From Owenia fusiformis (lineage: Eukaryota; Annelida; Polychaeta; Sabellida; Oweniidae): DNA of 64,000 nt. The notes below the pieces were generated by a model. That model did no database searches, was not told where the DNA came from, and was given only the letters and a program-made list of their open reading frames with translations. Every line of letters starts with the position of its first letter. The stretch's first letter is position 1. Made by a program: the position numbers and the translations under genes. This document shows positions 1 to 11,843 of the stretch, piece after piece. The stretch covers positions 12,172,150-12,236,149 of the forward strand of contig CAIIXF020000002.1 in assembly GCA_903813345.2 (NCBI GenBank), written 5' to 3'.

Positions 1-2049
1 TCCTATAGAGATATATATTTAGTTTAACACAGCAGAGAATAACAAAAACAATAAAACCTTTTTCACTTTTGGGAATTGGACAAATAAGTTCCAGTTTAGT
101 CATTGGTACGTCCCTCATGTACTCATAGTTCGGCCACTGTATACATGCTCATGCTCACAATTTCACTCTCTCCCCTTAAAGTGGCCACATCTCAGAGGCT
201 CCATGCAGAAAATGGATTTATCAAACCAAGTGTTAAAGAAATGGATAATTACTTAAAAAGACATCAGCTTCTTTGAGAACAAATGATGACACATGTTAAT
301 TTGAAAATGAGATTATAACAAGCAAGTCGATTTTCACGTTTGATGTCACAGGTATAACGATTAGTTGAACATTTGAGAAGATGAATGAATCATGAATTGC
401 TGGTTATGTGTTTATCAAAATGTTCAATGCATTAGATTAGGAGAATGGTGAGGCTCATCTTGTTTTTGTCATTAAATTGAATTTGGTGACGCAAATTAGA
501 CAAAGATGTCTTACGGACATTCTGCATTGCTATGTGCTGAACCCTTGAAGCTTCTATGTCTTGCCACTAGTGGGCGCTACAAGGTGAGTTGGTTGAGGAA
601 TTCCTGGAAATAACTCTGGACTTTATTAAGTAATATCTTGTTTTCTCTCCTTATGCATATGTTGTATACATTTGGCAATTTTTGAAAATTGGAAGCTATC
701 CCTCCTATATCAATTTAGGGTCATGGAGATGTAGTCAGTGAAATAATGTGCAGGATGATTGGATGAACTTTATTACATTCTGATCCTTATAGCATCTCTC
801 GCTGATGCATCTCTCCAGAAGGATAGAGATGGAGAGGGCGTGGCTTACAACCACCACAACTCTAATATCCCTGGTTCCACCCTAGCTGTAGCTTTGCTCA
901 GTTGTGCTGAGCCGAGTTCTTGCATTTCAAAATAATCTATTGATAATATCTAATAATACAGTAAGACCTGTGTATGTTGAAGTTTTAAAGAAGTCTTCTA
1001 CTTAGAAAGTGTTCAACTTACAGGTGTTGATTTAATACTAAGTGAATAAACCATGTCTCCCAGCACACATTGAGGGCCTCAATCTTGAGAACAATGCAAT
1101 AAGTATATTTTAATAGTTGTATTTTATTAGCCAAGTATAAAGTATTAATTCTCTTGAATCATGTAGGAATATGGTCACTTTGAACTAAACACAGCAACCA
1201 GCCATATTTGAATGAAAAACACTTAACCTTTGCTAATAAAAGCCAGTGTAACAATGTTATGGACTTTATGTAAAGTCAAGACACATAAAGTAAAGTCAAG
1301 AGACAATGTGAGGAGCAGTATATAAGGCAATTGTTGGGTTAATAGCAGTTAGCGCTGTGTATAGAAGCATATATACTATCTCTAGTATCAGATTTACCTT
1401 TGTTGTTTGGAAAATATGAGGGATGGCACTTGAATCAAAGAAATCAATCTATAGATGTATTTGGTCAAAAGAGCAAGCCATCAATGTTTATAGCTTAACA
1501 TACATGTACAAAAATTGGAAAAATTAGCATTGGAGACAATGGTTTTCTTGCATAACTATAAATACAGTCTTAAATGTTATTTATGATGTACATGTATGGT
1601 TTTAGCTAACTCAGACAATGTATAGGTCTGATAGATAAAATAAATATTTTTAATTTATTGAATCCATAAAGCAGGTAAATTGACTAATCATTAATAAAAT
1701 CCAGTGTCTCAAAAGAGACATGGCATGCTTTTAATCATTTAGAACTCATCATTTGTATACTGCAGAAGTTCTCTCAAAGTTTGAGTGTAAAATTTGATAA
1801 GGTTACATAGAAATCTGTCAATATTTTGACATCTAAATATAGTTTAGACTTTTACAATTACAAGAGAGCTCAATCTACTCAGCATAGAGACACTTAAGTT
1901 AAATGATTTGTTATCTTGGGAGTACCACATGCCAAATGATAACATTCAATCCAACAAAAATCAATGCTTTTTGACACCAAGTTTAATTTAGAAATACACA
2001 CTGTAATTTTCAGTGATTGCAAAGGGACAAGTTGGAATCTATTGAGTTG
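1..2049. other. non-coding upstream DNA
   Basis: No convincing open frame was seen. A TATA-like GTATATAAGG lies at 1318-1327, just after a short direct repeat of TAAAGTCAAG at about 1271-1299. A degenerate copy of the CAGTAAAACCTG-ended repeat family lies at about 959-1025. It is probably the 5' flank of the gene whose first exon starts at 2220. Confidence 0.5.
959..1025. repeat. degenerate copy of the CAGTAAAACCTG inverted-repeat family
   Basis: The left end reads CAGTAAGACCTGTGTATGTTG. The right end carries GTTCAACTTACAGG, roughly its inverse. Better copies of the same family occur at 4200, 25442, 28240 and 44118. Confidence 0.45.
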
Positions 2050-2057
2050 TATAAAAG
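2050..2057 (+). promoter_or_regulatory. TATA box of candidate first exon
   Basis: TATAAAAG matches the metazoan TATA consensus and lies 163 bp before the ATG at 2220. That implies transcription starting near 2080 and a leader of about 140 nt. The only support is this motif together with the open first exon downstream. Confidence 0.45.
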
Positions 2058-2219
2058 CACGAACAGCGAAGGAATTAAAGGAATAGTTGAATGAAAAGTT
2101 GAATTATTGTTCTTTATATTTTAAAATAACATTTCAAATTTTATAAGTCTTGAAACTGTACTTCGTTGAGATAAGATAGTACATTAAGTTTTAATGTATT
2201 TATTTATTCAAAGTTCAAA

Positions 2220-2600
2220 ATGGCAGTTGAATCTATACAGAGTCCACCAAATTCAGGATCAAATTCACGAAAAAACTCACTGTTCAGTCTGAGTCCAAGT
2301 GGATCTAGGAAAAATTCTCTTTTTCAATGGTCGCCTCGGAAAAACTCAATATTTCAATGGAGTCCACCGTCAGCAAGAAAAAATTCAAGATTTGGGATAT
2401 TTACATCATCAGTTCCTAACTCACGCTTCGGGACTACTGTCCATTCAAAATGGATGAAACTTCGTGAAGGAATTACCTTAAAAGGGCATAATAAGCAGTT
2501 TCAGCGTGCATCACAAGCAGCAGAAAGATACAGAAATGCTGTTGAATATGAAAATGCTTTAAGTTCTTTGTTATGTGTCTGTGCAGGGGAGAGTTGTAAG
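2220..2600 (+). CDS. first coding exon with RKNS-x-F-x-x-SP repeats (isoform A N-terminus)
   Basis: Predicted initial exon of 127 codons. The ATG has a good context (AAAATGG) and a TATA box lies 163 bp upstream. The open frame continues 45 nt past a GTTAGT donor at 2601. Using that donor keeps phase 0 into the next exon, whereas the GTAAGG at 2596 would create a stop. Residues 17-61 carry four tandem units of the form R-K-N-S-x-F-x-x-S-P, combining an R-x-x-S basophilic-kinase type site with a proline-directed serine. An NSRF echo follows at 67-70. Residues 76-127 change character to a charged, probably helical segment (HSKWMKLREG, then QRASQAAERYRNAVEYENAL). No signal peptide or membrane segment is apparent. 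I do not recognise the family; a cytosolic, phospho-regulated N-terminus is inferred from the motifs alone. Confidence 0.6.
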
Positions 2601-2689
2601 GTTAGTCTTGATATCTCAGGATTGTTGTATGTCTTTGATATGTAACCACTGAGCATTTTGATTGTGAATGATACATGCCATCATATATT

Positions 2690-2850
2690 ATTATGTCACC
2701 ACCAGAAGACATACATGTACATGTATTGTTATAGTCTCCAACTTTTTGAGGATGGCAGTTGGTGTTCAGCGGTCAGTGTCTGTAACAAATGGCAGATTGA
2801 GGTGGTGCTATTTTGCATGTTTATGCTTTGTTCTAAAGTTCTATTTGATA
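2690..2850 (+). repeat. dispersed repeat, copy 1 of the GTGGATGGTG-containing family
   Basis: It contains GAGGATGGCAGTTGGTGTTC, then GTCTGTAACAAATGG and TTTTGCATGTTTATGC. The same ordered words occur at about 8794-8935 and 24470-24590, so this is an interspersed repeat. The open frames here (for example 2658-2882) are repeat sequence and not genes. Confidence 0.6.
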
Positions 2851-3461
2851 TGAAATTATTGTCTTTTCTTTATACAAATTAAATAAGGAGAAGGGATGGC
2901 AAAAATGTTGGATTAGAGGTTTTCATAATGCCCACAATGAAGGACTTACATGGTTGGGGCAATTGTTTAAAAATAATGTCTGCAAATCTCCATCCAAAGT
3001 TCAAAAGCTCACTTGACTTTTTGATGCAATTAGTCTCATATAATTCAACTTATATTTCAAACTTATTATTCAAATGATTAAAGACCTTAGATTAAGATTA
3101 TTGAATTAAAAACTACCAAAAATTGGACAATGATACGTATTAGCAAAACAATATCCCTTTAATTTTACCGGCTAATATTTTACACGCTACTCAATATATG
3201 ATTTTGGGTTTTTTACTTGTATGCAAAGTTTTCCTAAAAATCAATTTTAAAATAGCCTCAAAAGGCTTTAAGAACACAAAATAAATACTTCGTTTAGCTA
3301 ATAAGCATTCTAAACAGCACTGGAATAAGAGAAATTCTTGGAGATTTATGGTAAAATTATTCATAGTAGTTTATAAATCATCTCTATGGCTTGTAAGAGA
3401 AGACTTGTAATGAAACTTATGCTAGATTATTTAGACTTGAGCCTTCAAGTCTTCATACCCT

Positions 3462-3560
3462 CTCATTCTTCTCTTTGGAATTTGAAATAACTGCCATATT
3501 TTCTGGTATTCTTTTTACCATTCTAGTGTTGATAACCCATATCACTTTTCTAAAATGTGG
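3462..3560 (+). repeat. degenerate ~170-bp dispersed family, partial copy
   Basis: It aligns by eye with the copy at 17761. Shared words include TTCTCTNNAATTTGAA, a short spacer, then ATTTTCTGG followed by a T-rich tract and GTGTT. It is an old, diverged member. Confidence 0.5.
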
Positions 3561-3699
3561 CATATATTTTATGTGTATGATAGACTGAAATGGTTGGATG
3601 GATCAATTTTTATATTTCTCCAATCATTAGTCTGTTCTTGCACTTGAATGTCTTTGATTAAAAAGCAATATTTCTAAAGCTAATCAAATCTTGCACTTC

Positions 3700-3872
3700 T
3701 TGATTCCCCTCGTAAAAGTTTCTCTTGTGATGCCCATTCCCTAAAAAGTTCTCATCAAAATTTGATTTAATTTCCTCATCTCTTCAAGCATTTTTATATA
3801 ATTGATATTGAGATTGTTATCAATACACTCTTTTCCACCCTATATTCAATTTTAAAGCATGACCATATAATG
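3700..3872 (+). repeat. degenerate ~170-bp dispersed family, copy
   Basis: Carries the family landmarks in order: TTCAAGCATTTTTATATAATT, then ACTCTTTTCCACCC, then CAATTTTAAAGCATGACC. Matching landmarks occur at 17761, 32155 and, inverted, 13845. Confidence 0.55.
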
Positions 3873-4199
3873 ATTCTTCACAGTTATGTAAAAGGACAAG
3901 ATGTTAGAACAATCTGACATTTTGATATCTATTAAGAGGAGTAAGTTAAAGTTAAGTTGGTCTGAAAATGAAATGATACAAGCTGACATTTGCACCAATG
4001 GCAATACCCTGAATTCAACAGTTAGTAACTACTCTCTGATTATGATAATCATTTACAGTTTGACATTGATCAACCAATAAGAGAGCAATCCAGATTCACA
4101 CAAATTAATAGAATTTTATAGGGTTTACCAGAGACTTAGCATGATCTAATATAGTTAATGGAGAATTAAAGGATGGAATTACTCAACTTCAACTTCAAC

Positions 4200-4351
4200 A
4201 CTGAAAACCTGTAAAATAGAACACCTCTGTTAGTGGAACACTTTAGAGTCCCAAAACCAACTGACTAAATGTTAAATGAACCTCTAAAAGGGGAACACCT
4301 CCCAAGTGGAACACTTTTTAAAGGTGTTCTACATAAACAGGTTTTACTGTA
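4200..4351. repeat. MITE-like inverted repeat, CAGTAAAACCTG family
   Basis: The left arm reads AAAACCTGTAAAATAGAACA and the right arm reads TGTTCTACATAAACAGGTTTT followed by ACTGTA. Internal GAACAC words repeat several times. It is a short non-autonomous inverted-repeat element of about 150 bp. Confidence 0.7.
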
Positions 4352-6833
4352 TCAAGACATTCTGGTGTCAACCTTTTAGAGACTCTTGAATAGAGGAACC
4401 TGTCTCAGTCAAAGATGTGACATGTGTGTAAGAAGTGATAATATATGTGTCATTGTCTATAAATATGGCCACTTACACTCTTGAACTGTTAAGAAATAAA
4501 AAATATAAGGCATTCTCCTATGCTTGGTCATGTGCTGGTTTATTGAGGTTTTTGGTTTGCCAAACATTGACTCTTGAACAGTTTGGAAAGACTTTTGACA
4601 TATGTTTAATACAATATTAGTATATCTTCATGTATGTCCATTTGGTGGGCTTTTTGGCTTACTTGTTTTTAGCTCACATTGCAAACTCTCACTTTGTTTT
4701 GTCTAGGGGAATATTGATTGTACGTAATATAATTATATCAAAAAGCCATTTTTATTCTGTGTAGAAATGTGAACCTCAAAATAATCAAATATAATTCTTT
4801 AGTTAATTCTTCTTATAGCCAGAATTTATCTAATATCAAGTTTAATACATATTGAGAATTATTGATGTATTCCAGTTTGTTGAGAACAGAATTGAAGTTT
4901 ATTGTGAAGAGATTTTTCTTACTTGAACATTTCTTTACTCTAAGTCCTAAAAGAATTTTCTGATTTATTTTGTTGTTTAAATAGCCACAATGCAATCAAA
5001 CAAACAATAAAGAAAACAAACAGATTAACTATGAGTCAATACAAAACAGGTTCATTGTCAAATAGCAGGGCTTTGTTGTATTTGTTGAGGAATCTAACTG
5101 ATCTTGAATGTTCAAGTGACGTTTGAAGGACATTAATCTGCGATCAAATACTAAAAAATGACCCAAACAAGTGAATAACTGATAGATAACCCAGATCCAC
5201 CTTGAGTAAATATAGTGATGGGTCCCTTACATATTTTAATATAGTGAATTTATGAAACATAAGGAACATGTGTCCATCCCCTTCAGCTCCCACCTCTTGG
5301 AATGAATGCATGGTTTCTCACTTTGTGGCCATAATAGCCTCATGTTTCAAAACAAATACATGCATATAGAAATGTACAGTCAGTATTATGATGTAATATA
5401 AGGAAGAAGTTAAACAATAAATGAAAGCAAATGAGTCAGCATATATAATTATAGATTGTACTTGAAATGATATATTTTGTGACTAAACCAAGTTCAAGGG
5501 TATCACTTCAGTTGTCAGTACTTATCTAAACTTACTTATCCCGCCAAAACTTAAAAGTTAGATCAACGTTGAACACCTACATAATACATGTATAAGGAAG
5601 CAATCATTAGAACTTGTGAGAGTGACTGCCAGATCTATTTTTTATATTGATTCTTAAATATATAATAAGAGGAAAATTAAGTTTTGGACCAAGAGAATCT
5701 ACTGTACCATATTTTGGGCTTTGGTCCATATCATTCAATCTTGTGTCATCACATTTTATCAACAGATCCCTTTGATCAAGATATATTTTGATATCCATTG
5801 ATCATATGAATGTATGAGTCATATAAACATACTTTAGACACATGATTTTATCACACCACAGATTCATGGCTTACTCTAATGACTCACATAATGGAGAACT
5901 AGACTAGTATCAAGGAGCTCTTTGTGTTTGAAGATTGAAACTTTCTGTGTTTGGGTCAATCAGAAGTCTCTCAATTTTCTATTTTTTCAGCATTTTATGT
6001 TTTTGGAGACTTTATATATACACACACCAAGTATCCCATATCTTCCCATATCTATGTGACTTTAATAACTTAATGTGTTCTGAGACCAAGGAATTTCCTC
6101 ATACCGTTTTGGATTTGGAAATCATGGAATTACGCTATATTATATTTGCCGAAAGATTTTTCATCTGCATAAAAAGTAATATTTCATACTTGACATTTTT
6201 TTCATTCAGTCTTGATTGATAATGTTGCAAATTGTAGTTTGGGTAATTAGAAATGTCTTTTCTTTAAAATGGCTGATTTAATACAACATGTTACACTGAC
6301 ATAATTCATCATAAGGGTGGTCCATTGCATTTTTGGAGAGGAGAACTAACCCAATTCAGAAAAATATCCTTGGGCTGAAGTTTTAGGTTGATAAGAGAGG
6401 AGTTATTTTGTTAATGATTTCAAAAATAAAACCTCTGTAAATGTGAATGCGTCCATACTGTTAGGCTAGTGTAGTCTTTCAGTCATAAGAAATACATTGA
6501 TGGATCAAGATGGAATGCATCTATATTGGGCATATTTGTACTTATCCTATTGTCTCCTATGTTAAATCTCTCCAAGTTAAACACCCTTGAACACTTTTGG
6601 TGAATTCCTAAAGGGTTAACTAAGAGGGTTTTTACTATCCATGCATTTCTTTGGATTAGGTATAAAATGTTGAAAACTATTTTAAGAAATAATTGAGGTT
6701 TCGGATCAACTCTCAACTCATCTCTTTCACCAATACATGTACATATTGTTCCTTAATTCTAGTTTTGTAATGCTGCTATTTGTTGATAATTTTTATGTGT
6801 TGTTTAATAGATGTCTCTTCTGTATACTTTCAG

Positions 6834-6870
6834 GAGTTGCAGTCATTTAGAACTGAGAAGGAATCAATTG
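6834..6870 (+). CDS. 37-nt internal exon following the RKNS exon
   Basis: Strong acceptor (pyrimidine-rich tract ending CTTTCAG at 6833) and a consensus donor GTGAGT at 6871. In phase 0 from exon 1 it reads E-L-Q-S-F-R-T-E-K-E-S-I and leaves one G, so it exits in phase 1. The phase-1 reading hits a stop. The reading continues the charged helical region of exon 1. It is short, so support rests on the splice sites and the phase match. Confidence 0.5.
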
Positions 6871-9079
6871 GTGAGTACAGTTTTTGCCATTCTGGTCAGG
6901 TTTTTCCTCCCATTTCTCTCCTGAAATGAACTCCTTCACTTATTACTTCCTCTAATAGTTATCCACTTGCTGACATAATGCCATGCCAAACATCTTATTT
7001 GTTATGGTGTTACATCCTCCCCTCATCTTACGAAATTGTAAATGATGATTTTCTTTCACTAAAATATTAAAAGAATCAACAATGTTCACTAACAAAATCA
7101 TAATTACACCTTCCCCTAATGAAAGCAACCTAGTTATTCCACAACACCACCCTTTAATGGGTTCAAATGAGCTACAGGCATTTGGAGTCTGTGTGATTAC
7201 AATGTAGCTGTGTTATTTTGGGATAGATACAATCCATTTATTCAAGGAAACAATTTAGCTGTTCATGCTTTGTATATTGGACTCATAAGTGATTATGTCC
7301 CAATGAAGGCACTCAGAACACTGTTGCATATTTTACTTTTATTCCAATATTTAGGATTATAGTGCATTCTGGTGATTATTTACCGATACTGCAATGAATA
7401 TCAATTTCCATGGTAATATAAGCACAAACAATCAAATAAAACACCAAAGCTTTTAATTAATGATCAAACACAAACAGTCTAATGACACAAAAAGTGGACC
7501 TTAACTCATAAATGTAAAATGTTTTTCAGTGAATAATGTTGCTTTTAGTGGTTTCACTCCTGGGATTGTAACATGAAGCAGTCTGTCTTTGTTATGTTTT
7601 AAATGAGATTCATGTTCTGTTATGAGTCTCTCGTATTATGCAAATGAGATTGATGCGACCCTTGAGGTTGTACAGTATATACATAGGGACAAGATCACAG
7701 TGCCAAGTACAGTAATGTAGTGATCAGTCATAATTATATTGAAACATGAGCGGGGTCTTGTCTCGTATCTTCTTTTTGTTTGAAATTGCTCTATATCTCA
7801 GATACCTTTTCATGAAGATCCGTTATCTTATTGGCCAGTTTTAGTCACGTGACTGTCCAGCCAGAGGCGAGGCAATCCCATATGGGAAGCCTCAAAAAGA
7901 AATTACATGTCTTTTCAATTTGTACGTTTTACTGAGAAGAGGTTTCCATGGAGAAATGGATACATACTTTATTGTCTTCCAGATGATTTGTCCCAGATAT
8001 GTTTTATTCAGATATATACACTGGCTTAATATCATTTGATCAAGACTTGTCTTTTGTCAATATATAAAACATGCTTACCTGCTACACTGAGCTTATGGCA
8101 CTTTTGATGAGATTAAATAATATAAAGAGATATAAAATAGGTTCTTAAGGGAAGGTTCCATCTAGTACATGTATATATGCCCTCTGTAAAAACAAAAAAC
8201 CATGTTATACTTGATGTGAAGAGTAATTTGAATCCTAATAGGTAGAGGCATTCTAATTATGTGACAATATTACCATGGTAACTACACTGTTTTACAGTTC
8301 CCAATGATTAGCTCCTCATCAGTAACTCAGATTATTTAATCTTCCTGAGATTTTATAATCCCCTAGAGTCATTGTGGTAATTGAAATCTTAATTGCTTTG
8401 TTTCAATTTGATTTTGGCCTTTGATGATTCATCTGGGGTAGTTTCCTTTCAAATGAATTCACTGTCTTTGGTAGTGTCTTTCAAAAAGGGTTTGTATTGT
8501 TTTAGTATAACGCTATGAATCCTGTTATACCTATATATTTACTACTATGTTTTTTAGTCTTGGATTATACATATGAATGTGCATGGTAATTGTTTAATAC
8601 AATTTGTAATGCCAGACATGGCTGTTGATGGTCTTGGAGAAATGCCACCCACACTTTAAACAAACAATGTGGATTTAAGTGTTTCTGATATTGTTCTTTT
8701 AAACATACATCTTAAAGAAAAAAATGTGAGAAAATACAGCTATACCATGGTACATCATTTTTACATAGACTTTATATTGCAGTACAGTTTTATTATGTCA
8801 CAACCCCAAGTTGTGACATATTGTTTTTTGTGGATGGTGTTTGGGGGCCAGCGTTTGGAGTTTAGCGTCTGTACTTTAACAAATGGCAGGTGGTGACATT
8901 TTGCATATTAATGCACTATCTACCTATAGTTTACAATGTTGCATGCTTTGCCAGAATTCTATTGACACCCTTATGTTTTCACTCAGCCTCCATTGATGAT
9001 GCATATGTATGTTGTTATTATCAACCCTGAGGCACAGAGGCTTATAGTAATAATCTCTACCCTCTGAACAAGAAAAATA
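6871..9079 (+). other. putative intron sequence
   Basis: Mostly featureless AT-rich DNA. A small GC-richer patch at about 7836-7892 holds ATTGGCC, the E-box CACGTG and a quasi-palindrome centred on CCCATATGGG flanked by GAGGC/GCCTC. A repeat copy lies at 8794-8935. Confidence 0.4.
8794..8935 (+). repeat. hairpin-headed dispersed repeat, copy 2
   Basis: Starts with a perfect 11-bp stem, TATGTCACAAC/GTTGTGACATA (8794-8804 and 8810-8820), with a 5-nt loop. It continues TTGTTTTTTGTGGATGGTG and later CAAATGGCAGGTGGTGACAT. Copies 1 (2690) and 3 (24470) share the body. The element at 29240 begins with an analogous hairpin (CCCCAC/GTGGGG). Confidence 0.65.
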
Positions 9080-9472
9080 AAGGACGATTCTCGGTTTGGA
9101 GAACGAAGTTCATCAAGCTAAATGAGCATTATCCCTGCTTCGGACAAATTTGATTTTTTTACATAATATAGATTTGAATGTCTTCTTTTGAATAGTCATA
9201 ATTTAATTTGGGTAATATTTCTAGATTTTTCGCAAAAAAAGTATTAGCGCAGTACACTGATGAACTTCTTTCCACAAATCAAGACTTGTATTTTATTGAA
9301 TCGGTCTAATTGAGCGTTATCCCTGCTTCAGACCAATTTGTTATTTTTACATCTTGTAGATTTAAATGTCCTCTTTTGAATATTCATAGTTTAATTTGGG
9401 TAATATTTCTATATTTTTCATGAAAAAAATTATTAGCCCAGGAGACTGTTCTCCAAACCGAGAATCGTCCTT
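9080..9472. mobile_element. 393-bp MITE, TA-flanked, copy 1
   Basis: Terminal inverted repeats of about 25 bp start AAGGACGATTCTCGGTTTGG. The element is flanked by TA on both sides (9078-9079 and 9473-9474), as expected for a Tc1/mariner-type insertion. Inside are two diverged direct copies of a roughly 190-bp unit, each with TTATCCCTGCTTC, a T-run, TCTTTTGAATA and TTTAATTTGGGTAATATTTC. No transposase is encoded, so it is non-autonomous. The class assignment is inferred from the TA duplication. Confidence 0.85.
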
Positions 9473-9474
9473 TA

Positions 9475-10847
9475 CAGTTTAGATGCTGGTGAGATCTTAA
9501 TGAGCTCAAATGACTAGCTGCCATAGCCTTTTCTGGGCATACGAATATGAAATAAATGCAAGCTACATTATATGACTTCAATTCTAATTTTTGGGCTTCG
9601 TTTTTGGTACAATCGTAACCTACAATTCTGAGAAAAACATTGTCTTCTTTTTGAAGAACAATGACTTTCCACCAAATCATAAGTTATGATAGTTCCAAAA
9701 ATGGAACTTTGATTAGTTAAGGCTAGATTAAATGTTTATCTTGAATTTCAAGAGAGTAGGTATAATGATGCAAAATGAAACTAATAAAAGGGTTATCTCT
9801 ATGTTATTGTCTGGTGGACATATGAGTTTGGTAATTGGCTCCAACACACATCCCCTGCTCCCTACTTACAACAGGTACTTATCTCTTAAAGGCTCTTATG
9901 TAACTTAATAAGCTTACTTAATTAACTATCTGCAAATATATATGAGGATCAGAGGCAAAATAGCCAACATAGTGAATGCTATTTTGCTCCAAGACTACAG
10001 ACTGAAATTACTTTATTGAAAAAAACTGAGTACCATAGAAAAGCTCTTAGCAATTAGCTTCTAAACACCTTTTAGGCAGATTTCCTGCTTAATTTGTCTT
10101 TATTAAATGAATCATCTTATATTGTTTGAATCAACTTCTAGATTTTCATATTTTTTCAGTACATCCTATAGTATCTATGCCTTGCCTATTCTCTCCATTT
10201 TCCCTCAATAGTTCTCTTCTCTGTGCATGGTCTTCTAAATATTGGAATAATTGTTCAGCCTTGATCTTACTAATTGAGCTCAGGTATTGAATAATTCTGA
10301 AACCAACACCTAAAATAATATTCCACTCAGCACTATCATAGTTTCACCAAGAATTCATGGTGCCTTACAAATCAAGCTTGTATATTCACTCAGAATTTAG
10401 ATAAAACATTAACTTTCACAACATGACCTTTTAGTTACCACAGGGGAAATTAAATGAAATTTAGAAAAATGGTGCATTGTGTTTAACAACGCTAACCTTT
10501 CATTTCAGCACTAATCCATTGTGTTTATAACATTAATCATGATTTATATCAGCTTTAGAAGATTTTTATGATTTTCATGTCTGAGATTTAGTATCTTTGT
10601 GTTTGTGTCTTTCTTTTTCTTATAATACTTATAATATATTACACATACATGGCAATGGAAGACAAATTAGGAACATTTTCGGTCAACATTGTGGATATTT
10701 TTCATGCGACAGATTTTGATATTTGCTCTACGTATGAATATCTTTTAACAGAGATGGTCTTTTTAATCCCCTGTAACCTCTTTCAATTGGGTGTTGGTAG
10801 GGCTAGAATACATGGAAATGTATTGGGAAGAGTCACTTAATTTCATA
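9475..10847 (+). other. putative intron sequence
   Basis: No supported exon. A chance-looking open stretch at 10160-10283 has a good acceptor and donor but an unnatural composition (see rejected items). Confidence 0.4.
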
Positions 10848-11240
10848 AAGGACGATTCTCGGTTTGGAGAACAGTCTCCTGGGCTAATAATTTTTTTCAT
10901 GAAAAATATAGAAATATTACCCAAATTAAACTATGAATATTCAAAAGAGGACATTTAAATCTACAAGATGTAAAAATAACAAATTGGTCTGAAGCAGGGA
11001 TAACGATCAATTAGACCGATTCAATAAAATACAAGTCTCGATTTGGGGAAAAAAGTTCATAAGTGTACTGCGCTAATATTTTTTTGCGAAAAATCTAGAA
11101 ATATTACCCAAATTAAATTATGAGCATTCAAAAGAAGACCTTCAACTCTATATTATGTAAAAAAAATCAAATTTGTCCGAAGCAGGGATAATGCTCATTT
11201 ATATTGATGAACTTCGTTCTCCAAACCGAGAATCGTCCTT
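10848..11240. mobile_element. 393-bp MITE, TA-flanked, copy 2 (inverted relative to copy 1)
   Basis: Same terminal repeats and exactly the same 393-bp length as copy 1, but the interior is reverse-complemented. TA flanks both ends (10846-10847 and 11241-11242). Few differences from copy 1 suggest fairly recent spread. Confidence 0.85.
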
Positions 11241-11347
11241 TAACAAGTAATTCCATGTGAATCAACTTAAAACACCATTGGAATATAACTATATGATCTT
11301 ATTGACATGTGGATTGTGATTTCACATTACAATTGTGATCCTTGTAA

Positions 11348-11840
11348 GGGGCGGGGTCAAAATATCAATGTTCATATGGAGACGAAAGTAATTTCGTTTG
11401 GACAACAACCCCCCCCCCCACCCCCCCTCTAGACGAAAGCTTAGGTCACTTCAAAAAAACATTGATTTATGAGAGGCATAATCGAATCCTATTTGCCGGG
11501 TTATTATTACGGTGAATTAACACACGTTCGCAATTTAACTGCATTGAACTCTTCAAAAGGAGGAGGGAAAAGTACGGAATTTATTTGAAAAATGATCGAA
11601 TTATCATCTTTATCTACCGATATTTTGGACCTATCACACAAAAAAGCTCACGAACTATTGAAAACAAGCCTTTTTATCAGAACATAGCGCCAGAAAAAGT
11701 GGGTAAGTCCAATTATTTTTTGTATATCAGATCCGAATTATCAATGTTTTTTTGGTCAACGAAAGTGCCCAAAAACCCCCTCCCCCCCTCGCGAAAGTAC
11801 TTTCGTCTCCATATGAACATCGATATTTTGACCCCGCCCC
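11348..11840. mobile_element. MITE with TAA target duplication (PIF/Harbinger-like)
   Basis: The left end GGGGCGGGGTCAAAATATCA and the right end are inverted repeats extending over about 40 bp, to GAGACGAAAGTA. TAA flanks both ends (11345-11347 and 11841-11843). A 3-bp TWA duplication is typical of PIF/Harbinger transposons. Just inside the arms lie C-rich tracts (11411-11428 and about 11777-11788). The open frame 11585-11911 runs out of the element and is not a gene. Confidence 0.8.
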
Positions 11841-11843
11841 TAA

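Larger units (their letters stand above)
2851..6833 (+). other. putative intron 1 sequence
   Basis: AT-rich DNA between the donor at 2601 and the acceptor at 6832. It holds copies of a degenerate dispersed family (3462-3560 and 3700-3872) and a CAGTAAAACCTG-type inverted repeat (4200-4351). Short open frames at 4435, 4813, 5607, 5935 and 6483 have no coding character. Confidence 0.45.

Noticed and set aside
10160-10283. 124-nt candidate exon with a TTTTTTCAG acceptor and CAG-GTATTG donor, open in phase 1
   Set aside because: The peptide is Cys/Trp/Leu-rich with no natural character, and the exit phase matches no later candidate. Chance is likely in a long AT-rich intron.
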